Of a stretch of 64,000 bases of DNA, positions 36,751-45,888 are shown piece by piece. The stretch's first letter is position 1; every line of letters starts with the position of its first letter. Source of the DNA: an uncultured Lachnospiraceae bacterium (GTDB lineage: Bacteria; Bacillota; Clostridia; Lachnospirales; Lachnospiraceae); contig CACYKH010000002.1 of the NCBI GenBank assembly GCA_902774915.1, positions 186,001 to 250,000 of the forward strand, in the 5' to 3' direction. The position numbers were made by a program, and so were the translations under genes. The notes under the pieces are model-generated. The model ran no database searches, was not told the DNA's origin, and worked only from the letters and a program-made list of their open reading frames with translations.

Positions 36751-36819
36751 CAATCTGTGGGTATAATATGACTTAAGGAATAATCAAGCATTTTTTATAA
36801 AATAAATGCAACATAAATG

Positions 36820-37110
36820 TTATTTGCTATCAACAGTCTTTCTCTCCACAAACTCTATTTTTACATCATACCCCATACTATCCGCAACTTTAACAATCAT
36901 ATCAATTGTAGGGTTGTAGTCTTCACTTTCGAAGCGAGAAATGTTAGGACGAGACACTCCCATTTTATCAGCCAAATCCTTCTGCGTCATCCCAAGAGCT
37001 TTTCGACATGTCACAAGTCTATCAATCATCTCCTTACGAACGCGTAACTGCTTACCCTCTATTCCATTAATTAAAACATATTCATTATCATCTGATTTTT
37101 TCTTCACCAT
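36820..37110 (-). CDS. XRE-family helix-turn-helix regulator
   Basis: 96 residues. HTH at about 28-82: LVTCRKALGMTQKDLADKMGVSRPNISRFESEDYNPTIDM, a textbook Cro/CI-type motif, followed by a short C-terminal beta strand (YDVKIEFVER) as in HigA-like antitoxins. No toxin-like partner is adjacent, so it is more likely a free-standing repressor. GAGGTGAG precedes the ATG. Confidence 0.88.
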   Translation of the reverse strand: MVKKKSDDNEYVLINGIEGKQLRVRKEMIDRLVTCRKALGMTQKDLADKMGVSRPNISRFESEDYNPTIDMIVKVADSMGYDVKIEFVERKTVDSK

Positions 37111-37176
37111 CTCACCTCAGTCAATCACGTCACCGCAATCTTTACGCATTTCAGCCATTCATATCAGCTTGGTCGA

Positions 37177-37839
37177 TTATCTCACCTGCTTCTCAAAATC
37201 CGAAGCCGGATGTTTGCACCATGGACATATAAAGTCTTCCGGAAGATCCTCTCCCTCATAAACATATCCGCAAATCTTACAAACCCAAACAACCTGTCCC
37301 TGCTTTTCATCCTTCACAAGTGTTCCAACTTCTTCGCCCTTCTTTATATCCTGAGGCTTTGGTTTGATATTCTCCTGATAATATTCATAAGTTGCTGACT
37401 TCGCATCACTCAGCACTTCCATATCTGTCACATCACAAATGAAAAGAGTATGTGTTCCGAGGTCCAACCTTGCAAACACAGTTCCAGAAATATAAGCATT
37501 AGTGCCTTCCTTCACATATGTCACACCATTAGCTGCAACATCATACTTTGCACCCTTCTCATAATCCGCAAACTTATCAACCTCACGTCCACTTTGGAAA
37601 CCAAATCTCTTAAAAAGATCAAAGCTTGCATCTTCGCTCAGAATAGAGAGATTGAAAGCCTTAGACTCCATAAGCATATCGTGAGTTAAGTTCATCTTGT
37701 TAACAGCAAAAGCTATCCTATTAGGTTCTGAAGTAACCTGAATAGCCGTATTTGTTATACAACCATTGTCCTTATCCCCCTGCTTTGTGGTCAGTACAAA
37801 CAGACCATATGATAATTTATACATTGCTTTTTTATCCAT
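37177..37839 (-). CDS. Flavin reductase-rubredoxin fusion (high-molecular-weight rubredoxin type)
   Basis: 220 residues. The first ~165 are a flavin reductase-like split barrel binding FMN (YGLFVLTTKQGDKDNGCITNTAIQVTSEP). The last ~45 are rubredoxin: VCKICGYVYEG and CPWCKHPASDF supply the four iron-binding Cys. Such proteins pass electrons from NAD(P)H to oxygen- or NO-reducing flavodiiron proteins in anaerobes, an oxidative-stress role. A composite terminator-promoter lies about 40 bases upstream. Confidence 0.9.
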   Translation of the reverse strand: MDKKAMYKLSYGLFVLTTKQGDKDNGCITNTAIQVTSEPNRIAFAVNKMNLTHDMLMESKAFNLSILSEDASFDLFKRFGFQSGREVDKFADYEKGAKYDVAANGVTYVKEGTNAYISGTVFARLDLGTHTLFICDVTDMEVLSDAKSATYEYYQENIKPKPQDIKKGEEVGTLVKDEKQGQVVWVCKICGYVYEGEDLPEDFICPWCKHPASDFEKQVR

Positions 37840-37876
37840 AAAAAACCCCTTTCTGTTACCTTCAAATTACCCCTTA

Positions 37877-37915
37877 ATTCTAGCAAAAAAGAAGCGGTCT
37901 CTCAACCGCTTCTTT
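37877..37915 (-). promoter_or_regulatory. Composite terminator-promoter, copy 2
   Basis: Minus strand: hairpin AAGAAGCGGT / ACCGCTTCTT with T-run ends the operon that finishes with the decarboxylase at 37967. TTGAGA in the loop (37900-37905) and TAGAAT (37877-37882) are 17 bp apart and could start the flavin reductase transcript. Confidence 0.65.
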
Positions 37916-37966
37916 CTAATGCCAAATGCATTCTAAATCTATTTTTCACACATCACTAGTTTACCA

Positions 37967-39085
37967 TCATTCCGCCAAGAATGCCACAAAGTTCTCCTTA
38001 TTCTCCATCGCTGTTGTAGTAGGTCTTCCAAGGTCCGCCCTAGCCCCAATACTACACTTAACCTCAATCAGGCTCAGCTCATCACGACTCTTTGCAATCT
38101 CAAGCTCTCTATCCAGCGCTTCATAAGAATTAACTGAGACTGCATTTGGATATCCACAAGCCTTAGCAATAGAAACCACATTCATATTCGCTGCAACAGT
38201 AGGCATACCACCAACAGTCTCATGCGCTCCGTTATTAATTACTATATGAATCATATTCTTAGGTGCATTTGCACCCACAACAGCCATAGCACCCATATGC
38301 ATCAGCACCGCGCCATCTCCATCAATGCACCAAATCCTCTTCTCCGGCTTATTCAGCGCAACGCCAAGCGCAATCGATGAACTGTGTCCCATAGAACCAA
38401 CCGTCAGGAAGTCATATTTATGCTCCTGTCCATTAGCCTCACGAATCTCAAACAGCTCACGGCTTGCCTTACCAGTTGTACTAACTATTGGATCCTCGCC
38501 AGTAGCCGCAACAATATGACGGATAATCTCCTCGCGGATCATTTCATTATCATTCTTATAAACAACCTTCTGATCATATTCCAGCGCACCCTTGCGAATA
38601 ACGAAGGCCACATCTTTACCCTCAGCCAGAATCTCACGATACTCACTCATAACAGAAGCAAGTTCATCCTCGGTTGTATCCTTTCCAACAATAAAGCACT
38701 TAATATCCATATCCTCAAGAAGCTGAATGGTAACCTCTCCCTGATAAATATGCTGTGGCTCATCATGAATTCCCGGCTCGCCTCTCCATCCTACAACGAA
38801 GATCATCGGAATACCATAAACCTTGTCATTAAGAAGAGATGCAACAGGGTTGATGATATTTCCCTCGCCACTGTTCTGCATATATACAACAGGAACCTTA
38901 CCAGTCGCCAGATTATAACCCGCAGCAAGCGCAGTACAGTTACCCTCATTAGCTGCAATCATATGATGCTTCTGGTCAATGCCAAATGTATTCATCAGGT
39001 AATCGCACAGAGCCTTCAGCTGACTGTCAGGCACTCCTGTATAAAAATCAGCTTCGAGAATTTCTACAAACTTTTCTACTTTCAT
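37967..39085 (-). CDS. ppd: Phosphonopyruvate decarboxylase
   Basis: 372 residues, thiamine-diphosphate enzyme that turns phosphonopyruvate into phosphonoacetaldehyde and makes phosphonate synthesis thermodynamically favourable. Family features: FYTGVPDSQLKALCDYL, AANEGNCTALAAGYNLATG with the catalytic Glu, YMQNSGEGNIINP, and the TPP motif WCIDGDGAVLMHMGAM. The closest alternative, sulfopyruvate decarboxylase, is usually split into two subunits. Its partner PEP mutase lies 16 kb away, past the defence island. Last gene of its operon. Confidence 0.9.
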   Translation of the reverse strand: MKVEKFVEILEADFYTGVPDSQLKALCDYLMNTFGIDQKHHMIAANEGNCTALAAGYNLATGKVPVVYMQNSGEGNIINPVASLLNDKVYGIPMIFVVGWRGEPGIHDEPQHIYQGEVTIQLLEDMDIKCFIVGKDTTEDELASVMSEYREILAEGKDVAFVIRKGALEYDQKVVYKNDNEMIREEIIRHIVAATGEDPIVSTTGKASRELFEIREANGQEHKYDFLTVGSMGHSSSIALGVALNKPEKRIWCIDGDGAVLMHMGAMAVVGANAPKNMIHIVINNGAHETVGGMPTVAANMNVVSIAKACGYPNAVSVNSYEALDRELEIAKSRDELSLIEVKCSIGARADLGRPTTTAMENKENFVAFLAE

Positions 39086-39121
39086 TTTCTGTCTTATCTC
39101 CCTATATCTTTATAATAGCAA

Positions 39122-41344
39122 TTAATAATAACAAATCATTAATTTCCAAATTCCATAAGTATTAATCAAGAACATAATGCCTCCAACTAGCGCATAAAAA
39201 TTATAATCTTCAACCTTATCCAAAACATAAGTCTTAACTGGAATTCTGGTCAAAACATACAACGTTGGGAATACCGCCGGAATAATATACCTACCCTGAC
39301 AACCCCCTATTCCAGTCGCACCAACAGGATTAAATGAAATATACATAGCCACCGCACATATAGCACCTGTTCCGATATACACAATAATCATTCCAAGCCT
39401 ATACCACCATGGGAAGTTTCCAAATATATTTTTCAAAAACAACTTACCCTTACTGTTCTTTAGTTCAGTCAAGGAATAAGCAACCGAATCCTCATGTGAT
39501 ATAAGTGAACAAACAATAATAAACGCAAAAATAGCAGAGCCTATTCCAATTGTTCCAGCATAAGCATAATTATCTATTGCTGTATTATACTTATCCAAAG
39601 CAAATGGATTAAGGTACATCTTTAGGAAGTTAAACAAGGTCTTCGCAAACGTACCAGGATTATGAATTATATACTGAATCTGTTCCACAGAATTTACAGT
39701 ATCTCCGCCTCTCTTGTCGCCTCCATCAGAATGTACTATATGACTCAGGAAAACAGCAATAAATGGTGTTCCCATGGCCACAAGTAAAAGACCACGATAA
39801 ATCCACTTACGAATCTTAGTCTTAAACTTCTTGGCTCCCACAAAGAAGGCAGGAAGAGTAAGCACAAAATAAACCTGTTTATGAAGTGGTGCCAGCGCGA
39901 AACATAGAGGTATAAGAACCATAGTCCAGTCACTCATCACCTCATCCTTCTTTTGCAGCTCACTGAAGAGGCATGCAAATCCAAGCATAGCCCATCCTGT
40001 AACCCAAACATCATAAGCAAGATTACTAGCAAGGAACATATTGCTTGGCATAATAGCAATAAGAAGTAAAACTATTCTTCCATACTTTAATCTTCTAGTT
40101 GTAAAATATCCAATCAAAGCTAAGAATAAAACATCAAAATATCTTGCCACACCTAAAGTTATATGAAGAGGCAGTTTCAATCCTCTTGCAACCATAATAC
40201 CGAGCATATGTGGCAGATATACCAGTTTTATCGGATTAACACTGTAGTGCTGGATGGTATAGAAATAATTTCCTCTATATAAATCCTCAAACCAAGGATA
40301 AAGATTATTGCACTCTGACTTTGACCATGGGTACCAATTATATGAAAGGGTCATAACCCATTCACCCATATGCTGTTTCGCATCAAAACAATGTGACAGC
40401 TTTAGAGCATCAATATAATGGATATGTTCATCCCAGCTAATACCAACACAGCCATTAAGTCCAATTACAAATGCAGCACCAACGGCCAATATAGTAAAGA
40501 AAGTAAAAATCGGAAATCTCTTAGCGATGTTCCTTCGATAAACAATAACGAACTGAATATATCCAATAACAATGGCCCCAAATGCCACAGTCTTTTCGTT
40601 AAACCTTATAAACTCGTTATTATATCTAACCTTTAACTGAGACAATATATAGAACAGAAGGATTGACATTACTATCGAACCAAAGATAATAACGACCCTT
40701 ACAAGAACAGACTTAATGAAGGCACCTTTACGGTCCTTATAGTATTTATACTTCTTACGAATTACTTTAGTCCATCTGGAAACAAGCTTTTCAAGAAGTC
40801 CAAACTTATAGAGAAGTCCATAAATGATTAAAAGAAGTGTGGTAAGTGTAAAGAAACAAAATGCCTTCCACTTGTATGTATGATAAGGATTACTGCTCAT
40901 TATGTGATAGATTGACATATCACGGTCAATACTCATGGATATCAGCATAACCCTGTCATCCGGAACATCAACAGTAAGCAACCTGCTACCCGCCTTCCAA
41001 GTAACAGTAGTAGTATCATAAATCTCACCATCATTACTCATGAACCATACTGGAACCTCAAGGTCCTTGTCATAAGCTTCATTGAAGAAAAGAGTAAACT
41101 CTCTGCAGGCAGCATCATGATAAAAAGTGATATATGGATTATCTCCAGTCACATAAAAATGACTGTCCTCCATTATATAATCATTAAAAGAAGGCACACT
41201 AGCACCAGTTACAAAATCATCGTAATCTACCAGGTGACCATCTGATACAACACCGTTTGTGATAATAAGTATCACTAAAAACGGAATAACAAACAAAGCT
41301 ATCTTAATCGCCTTTTTTACTGATTTGGTGGTGAAATGCGCCAT
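39122..41344 (-). CDS. Polytopic membrane protein, DUF2142-like
   Basis: 740 residues with about twelve to fourteen hydrophobic helices and an N-terminal extracytoplasmic region (about 30-150). After the helix near 270-300 comes GISWDEHIHYIDALKLS, the acidic motif expected at the active-site loop of GT-C-fold or DUF2142 proteins. Probably transfers or handles lipid-linked sugars. Substrate unknown. Between the SDR and the decarboxylase in one operon. Confidence 0.65.
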   Translation of the reverse strand: MAHFTTKSVKKAIKIALFVIPFLVILIITNGVVSDGHLVDYDDFVTGASVPSFNDYIMEDSHFYVTGDNPYITFYHDAACREFTLFFNEAYDKDLEVPVWFMSNDGEIYDTTTVTWKAGSRLLTVDVPDDRVMLISMSIDRDMSIYHIMSSNPYHTYKWKAFCFFTLTTLLLIIYGLLYKFGLLEKLVSRWTKVIRKKYKYYKDRKGAFIKSVLVRVVIIFGSIVMSILLFYILSQLKVRYNNEFIRFNEKTVAFGAIVIGYIQFVIVYRRNIAKRFPIFTFFTILAVGAAFVIGLNGCVGISWDEHIHYIDALKLSHCFDAKQHMGEWVMTLSYNWYPWSKSECNNLYPWFEDLYRGNYFYTIQHYSVNPIKLVYLPHMLGIMVARGLKLPLHITLGVARYFDVLFLALIGYFTTRRLKYGRIVLLLIAIMPSNMFLASNLAYDVWVTGWAMLGFACLFSELQKKDEVMSDWTMVLIPLCFALAPLHKQVYFVLTLPAFFVGAKKFKTKIRKWIYRGLLLVAMGTPFIAVFLSHIVHSDGGDKRGGDTVNSVEQIQYIIHNPGTFAKTLFNFLKMYLNPFALDKYNTAIDNYAYAGTIGIGSAIFAFIIVCSLISHEDSVAYSLTELKNSKGKLFLKNIFGNFPWWYRLGMIIVYIGTGAICAVAMYISFNPVGATGIGGCQGRYIIPAVFPTLYVLTRIPVKTYVLDKVEDYNFYALVGGIMFLINTYGIWKLMICYY

Positions 41345-41398
41345 CGTCTTTTCTCTTTTCTAAACTATATTTTTTTATATATTATACTTTTCTCTTCA

Positions 41399-42304
41399 CT
41401 ATTCTGCCTTCAACATATCTAGTATACCATCTTCAAAAGAATACTTTGGACTATATCCCGTATCCTTTATTAATTCTGAGCTGTCCGCTGCAAGGTACAT
41501 AACCTGGTTCTCTCCATAGGCCCGTGCACCTAGATTCAATTCTACATCAGGAGCAACTATATCTCTCACAGCATTCAGATAATCTGCAAGTGGTCTTTCA
41601 TCACCACTTCCAAGTACATAAACCTTGCCGTCTACGCCCTTTTCAGCTACCGCATAAAAAGCTCTTGCGGCATCCTTGCTGTAAACATAGTCCCAAATCT
41701 GTTCCCCCTTAGTAAGATCAAGCGACTTCCCCTCTTTCAGGCTGTTTACAACCTGGTTCATCATGGAATTAACTCCATCATTAGAACCATATACACTTAG
41801 TATCCTAAGCCAGTTCTGTTCAAGCCCAAGCTGATGTGCATAATCTCTAGTCATAAAGCTTGTACAAAGCTTGGCATACCCATAACCATTCTCTGGGAAG
41901 GTTGGTGTTTCAGGAGTAAGCTTTTCACTGTGTCTGCCATATTCTGCCTGTGAACCAGCACCAATAAACTTCTTACATCCAAACCTCTTTGCAAGACCAA
42001 CCGCCGAGAGCGCCATCTTAACATTGTTATTCTGAAGGAACATATCATTTCTTCCTTCACCAGAAGCACCTGCCCAGGCAAAGTGGAAGAAGTAGTCCCA
42101 ATCAACTCCAGTATCATTTTCTATACTGTCCAGATTAGAGAAATCACACTCTAGAACTCTCACATTCGGACTCTTTATTATTCTATTATTTCTCTTTGAA
42201 TCAGTTCTAGTAAGTACAAGTACTTCCAGGCCTTCATCTACGAGCAACTGGGTAAGCGCAGTGCCAATAGCACCAGTCGCGCCAGTCAAAACTACACGTT
42301 TCAC
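41399..42304 (-). CDS. NAD-dependent epimerase/dehydratase (SDR)
   Basis: 301 residues. VVLTGATGAIGTALTQLL binds NAD(P); the region after HFAWAGASGEGR continues to FIGAGSQAEYGRHSE and GYAKLCTSFM, giving the catalytic Tyr-x3-Lys. Acts on a nucleotide sugar, probably a ketosugar reductase or epimerase. Position after the acetolactate-synthase-like gene suggests it reduces or epimerises the product of that enzyme. Confidence 0.85.
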   Translation of the reverse strand: MKRVVLTGATGAIGTALTQLLVDEGLEVLVLTRTDSKRNNRIIKSPNVRVLECDFSNLDSIENDTGVDWDYFFHFAWAGASGEGRNDMFLQNNNVKMALSAVGLAKRFGCKKFIGAGSQAEYGRHSEKLTPETPTFPENGYGYAKLCTSFMTRDYAHQLGLEQNWLRILSVYGSNDGVNSMMNQVVNSLKEGKSLDLTKGEQIWDYVYSKDAARAFYAVAEKGVDGKVYVLGSGDERPLADYLNAVRDIVAPDVELNLGARAYGENQVMYLAADSSELIKDTGYSPKYSFEDGILDMLKAE

Positions 42305-42339
42305 TAAAGCACCTCTTATGTCATTCTAAACGAAGAAAC

Positions 42340-44145
42340 TTACTTCTTCTCAAACATAGGTATTATCATATTTTCTTCCATCTCTTCATCACTGAGAGCT
42401 GGATTCATATATTCAAGTGGGAGCGATTCCATCTGACCATCTGACCTCTTATAAGAAACCTGCTTAGGGAAAGCAGTTAGCCCTATTGGAGTATGAACCT
42501 CGCAGATAACAGGACCATCGTATTCCAAGACCTCGCTCACCTTATCTTTTAATTCAGAATTATTTTCTATAATAATAGACTTTACACCATAAGCCTCAGC
42601 CACCTTTGCAACTCGTGGAAGAGAAAGATTCGACTCCTCATTACAAGCTACAAAGTGCTTATTAAACAGATTAGTCTGTGTTGCCTGGATGGCTCCGTAA
42701 CCTCTATTGCAAAGAACAAACACCTTAATAGGAAGGTTAAGTCTTCTTAGAGTCTCAAGTTCCTGAATGTTCATTACAAATCCGCCATCACCATTTACAC
42801 TGACAGTTCTCTTTTTACCACTGGCTAGGCATGCTCCAATAGTTGAAGGAAGGCCATAACCCATAGAGGCAAGTCCTTTAGTAGAGAAAATACGTTGCCC
42901 CTTCTTAACTCGGAATCCCTGCATTGAGATATCAATACAGCTTCCTGAGCTACCAGAAACATAAACATCATCTGGAGTCATTTCTTCTGCAATCTCGTCC
43001 ATGAGACAATAAGTATTAACAAGTTCCTTCTGTTCTCTATATTCAGGAAGAATTATTGGATACTTCTTCTTTAAGTCATCTCCATAAGCAAACCACTTAC
43101 TTCTATCTACTGGTTTAATCTTGTCCTTATGTTCAAGGATCTTTCTCATAAAGAGACCTGCATCAGAGTAAACTATCATGTCAGGACGAACATTTGTCTT
43201 ATGAAGCTCACCCTGATCTATATCAACCATAATCTTGAAAGCCCCACGGGCAAAACCATTAAAGTTATAACCAGTCTGAAGAAGGTTAAGCCTTGCACCG
43301 ATAGAAAGATAAAGGTCAGAATTCTGCTGCATAAAGTTGGCATATCTATGTCCCAGTCCACCTGGTCTACCATAGAACAAAGGATTATCATCCTCTATCA
43401 GGTCAATACCATTCCATGTAGTAAGTATAGGAATGTTCAGAGCCTTTGTCAGCTCATCAAATTCTTTAAGAGCTCCAGAAAGTCTAATTCCGTTACCCGC
43501 CAGAAGCACTGGTCTTTCAGAATTATTAAGTCTTTCAATAGTAGCAAGAGCTTTCTTTTCTATAAAGTCCTCGTCAACAGGAATTTCAAAAGGTGTATAA
43601 CCTATTAAGCTATTTTCATCAATCATATAGGCTTGTACATCAAGAGGAATATCAAGCCAAACTGGGCCCTTTCTTCCATGAGTTGCCTCATAGAGAGCGC
43701 GTTCCATATGGTACCTTATCATCTGAGGATCATCTACAAGAGCAGCATACTTTGTTATCGACTTAACTACAGAAATGATATCCAGCTCCTGCATTCCCTG
43801 CTGTCTGATTCCCTGATCATTTATCATGTCCAGTCTCTTAACCTGACCAGAAACAACAAACATAGGAGTAGATTCAAGATAAGCACCAGCAAGACCTGTC
43901 ATTGCATTCGTTCCACCAGGTCCTGTGGTAACCATTAACAGGCCTATCTCATTATTTACACGGGCATAAGCCTCTGCTGCCATAGAAGCAGCCTGCTCAT
44001 GCTGAGTACAGATATACTGAATCTTCTCACTCTTTCCTAGTGAATCATTAAGGTGCATAGCACCACCACCAGGAAGCATGAACATATGCTTAGCATTCGT
44101 ATTCTCTTCTAGAAATTTAATAACATAATCAGATAACTTAATCAT
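42340..44145 (-). CDS. Acetolactate-synthase-like thiamine-diphosphate enzyme
   Basis: 601 residues with the full three-domain layout. The catalytic Glu is in CTQHEQAASMAAEAYAR; TTGPGGTNAMTGLAGAYLES follows; the TPP/Mg motif is NGDGGFVMNIQELETL. Unlike housekeeping acetolactate synthase it has no small subunit nearby and sits in a glycan operon. Related enzymes (YerE type) add a two-carbon acetyl unit from pyruvate to a ketosugar to make branched sugars such as yersiniose; that role is inference. Its start overlaps the aldolase stop by 8 bases. Confidence 0.85.
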   Translation of the reverse strand: MIKLSDYVIKFLEENTNAKHMFMLPGGGAMHLNDSLGKSEKIQYICTQHEQAASMAAEAYARVNNEIGLLMVTTGPGGTNAMTGLAGAYLESTPMFVVSGQVKRLDMINDQGIRQQGMQELDIISVVKSITKYAALVDDPQMIRYHMERALYEATHGRKGPVWLDIPLDVQAYMIDENSLIGYTPFEIPVDEDFIEKKALATIERLNNSERPVLLAGNGIRLSGALKEFDELTKALNIPILTTWNGIDLIEDDNPLFYGRPGGLGHRYANFMQQNSDLYLSIGARLNLLQTGYNFNGFARGAFKIMVDIDQGELHKTNVRPDMIVYSDAGLFMRKILEHKDKIKPVDRSKWFAYGDDLKKKYPIILPEYREQKELVNTYCLMDEIAEEMTPDDVYVSGSSGSCIDISMQGFRVKKGQRIFSTKGLASMGYGLPSTIGACLASGKKRTVSVNGDGGFVMNIQELETLRRLNLPIKVFVLCNRGYGAIQATQTNLFNKHFVACNEESNLSLPRVAKVAEAYGVKSIIIENNSELKDKVSEVLEYDGPVICEVHTPIGLTAFPKQVSYKRSDGQMESLPLEYMNPALSDEEMEENMIIPMFEKK

Positions 44146-45748
44146 TAAAATAACTCTCCGTCAAAAAGTTTATTTTGCTCAGAGCCTCTGCATTAGCCTT
44201 GAACTCTTTGAACATATCTCTAATCTCGTCGTTCAGTTCATCCCATTTATTATCAGGATTAAGAGTTGGAAGCTGTGGATCTGCATAGCTCTCATTATAC
44301 TTTGTTTTAAAACCATCAAATCCAGCAATTGTAACTTCTTCGATTCCTAACCAATCAAGAAGTCTGAGTGCACAGATTACAGCATTATCAAAGTGTGGCC
44401 ATCCCTGTTTTACAGCATGGTCATAAGCTATTATGCATTCATTCTCATCTGCTTCAGCTTTGATATTAGAAAGCACAATCTTCTTAAGTGCTCCGAAGCT
44501 TTCAACATTAGACTTCTGTGCATAGTCATAACGTGCAGGATTTACAAAGAATGCAAAATCATAATCATATCCAGGGAGAATAGCATTAACAGCTATAACA
44601 ACTGAACTATTTTCTGAAGCGTAAGCCTTAATCTTCTCCTGCTCATCTATTGATGACTTACCAGGTGCTACAAGCACTACATTCTTTCCAGTAAGCGCAT
44701 CCTTTAGAAGAGCCTTTTCTTTATCATCGTCAACCTTACGGTTTACAATCCCAAGATACTTTTGCTCCAGAAGATCATAATCATACTTTCTTCTGTCAGC
44801 CTGCTCCATAGATTCAATAATGTTACGCATATCCTTTGCGCTTGTTCTATGGTTATCAAGAAGGTAAGCAATGTTATTAACATGGCACTGATACATACCA
44901 GCTATAAAGTAAGGTGTTGAATAACCCCACTTATAATTCTCCTGATAGTAACCCATGTAGATATCAATAGCATCCATTACAGCATCAAGGTTATAGTGGC
45001 ATCCGCACTTTCTATTCAGATAACTTACAACCAACTCAGTTGTAGCATTACCTGCACCACGGCCCATCCCACAAAGAGTAGCATCTACCATGATGTCACG
45101 AGCTTTATTCTTAAAATATTCAATAAAACGAATAGTAAGAGCAAAAGCAAGTTGCTGATTGTTATGTGAATGGAAACCAAGCTTAATATTAGGATCAAGA
45201 TGTTTATCCAATACATCAAGAATTCTAACAAGGTCATCCTCAAACATAGCGCCAAAAGTATCAACTACTGAAAGTGCTACAGGCTGAAGCTTATTAGCTT
45301 CTTCAGCAAGCGCCACAAGATCTTCGTCACTGTATGCTAAAGTATTAGCAGACTGGAAGAGAACCTTGTAACCTTTTTCCTTTATCTGCCTTCCAACTTC
45401 CATACCTTCAACATGTTTTCCATGAGGGAAAACAACACGAACTGCATTAATTGAAGTTCCATCGTATTCCGGAAGTGAATCTAAGTTATATCTATCCCAG
45501 TCAATCATAACTGAGTAAATAGTATTATCTTTCTTCGAAGTAAAGTAAGGAATAACATCCTCAGGAACATGGAAGAATGAACTACCAGCTTCATGCTCCT
45601 TATCTTTTAACCAACCACATTCAATAACCTCAGCTCCCACATCCTGAAGTTTGCTGATTATACCTCTAATAGCACTGTCTCCAAACTGAGAATCCACTAT
45701 GTACGCACCATCTCTAAGAGTACAATCAAGAAGTTGAATATTGCCCAT
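44138..45748 (-). CDS. HMGL-like aldolase with an extra C-terminal domain
   Basis: 536 residues. Residues 1 to about 290 are an HMG-CoA-lyase/4-hydroxy-2-oxovalerate-aldolase TIM barrel: LLDCTLRDGAYIVDS (metal Asp), FHSHNNQQLAFAL (metal His pair) and DATLCGMGRGAGNATTE. Residues about 350-536 are a separate alpha/beta domain beginning with VVLVAPGKSSID, of unknown function. First gene of the operon with the TPP enzyme, SDR, membrane protein and decarboxylase. It could form or split a C-C bond on a keto acid used for the glycan. GGAGGATAG precedes the ATG. Confidence 0.8.
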   Translation of the reverse strand: MGNIQLLDCTLRDGAYIVDSQFGDSAIRGIISKLQDVGAEVIECGWLKDKEHEAGSSFFHVPEDVIPYFTSKKDNTIYSVMIDWDRYNLDSLPEYDGTSINAVRVVFPHGKHVEGMEVGRQIKEKGYKVLFQSANTLAYSDEDLVALAEEANKLQPVALSVVDTFGAMFEDDLVRILDVLDKHLDPNIKLGFHSHNNQQLAFALTIRFIEYFKNKARDIMVDATLCGMGRGAGNATTELVVSYLNRKCGCHYNLDAVMDAIDIYMGYYQENYKWGYSTPYFIAGMYQCHVNNIAYLLDNHRTSAKDMRNIIESMEQADRRKYDYDLLEQKYLGIVNRKVDDDKEKALLKDALTGKNVVLVAPGKSSIDEQEKIKAYASENSSVVIAVNAILPGYDYDFAFFVNPARYDYAQKSNVESFGALKKIVLSNIKAEADENECIIAYDHAVKQGWPHFDNAVICALRLLDWLGIEEVTIAGFDGFKTKYNESYADPQLPTLNPDNKWDELNDEIRDMFKEFKANAEALSKINFLTESYFND

Positions 45749-45785
45749 TATTACTATCCTCCGTCAATAAAAGTTCTTTCAAAAA

Positions 45786-45802
45786 ATAGAGATTTTCTCT
45801 AT
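45786..45802. repeat. 7-bp inverted repeat upstream of the aldolase gene
   Basis: ATAGAGA-TTT-TCTCTAT, between composite promoter 3 and the aldolase ribosome-binding site. It falls in the predicted 5' leader, so it could be a weak RNA hairpin or an operator. Confidence 0.4.
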
Positions 45803-45818
45803 AAAACAACCAACCCTC

Positions 45819-45855
45819 ATTCTACCAAAAAAGAGGTGGTTTCTCAACCACCTCT
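45819..45855 (-). promoter_or_regulatory. Composite terminator-promoter, copy 3
   Basis: Minus strand: hairpin AGAGGTGGTT-GAGA-AACCACCTCT with T-run ends the defence operon. TTGAGA (45842-45847), 17 bp, TAGAAT (45819-45824) would start the aldolase operon just past the T-run. Confidence 0.65.
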
Positions 45856-45888
45856 CACTATTATTATTCTAAGCAATATTTTAAGCAA

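Noticed and set aside
36820-37110. HigBA-type toxin-antitoxin pair
   Set aside because: The XRE protein resembles HigA, but neither flank has a HigB-like or other small toxin frame.
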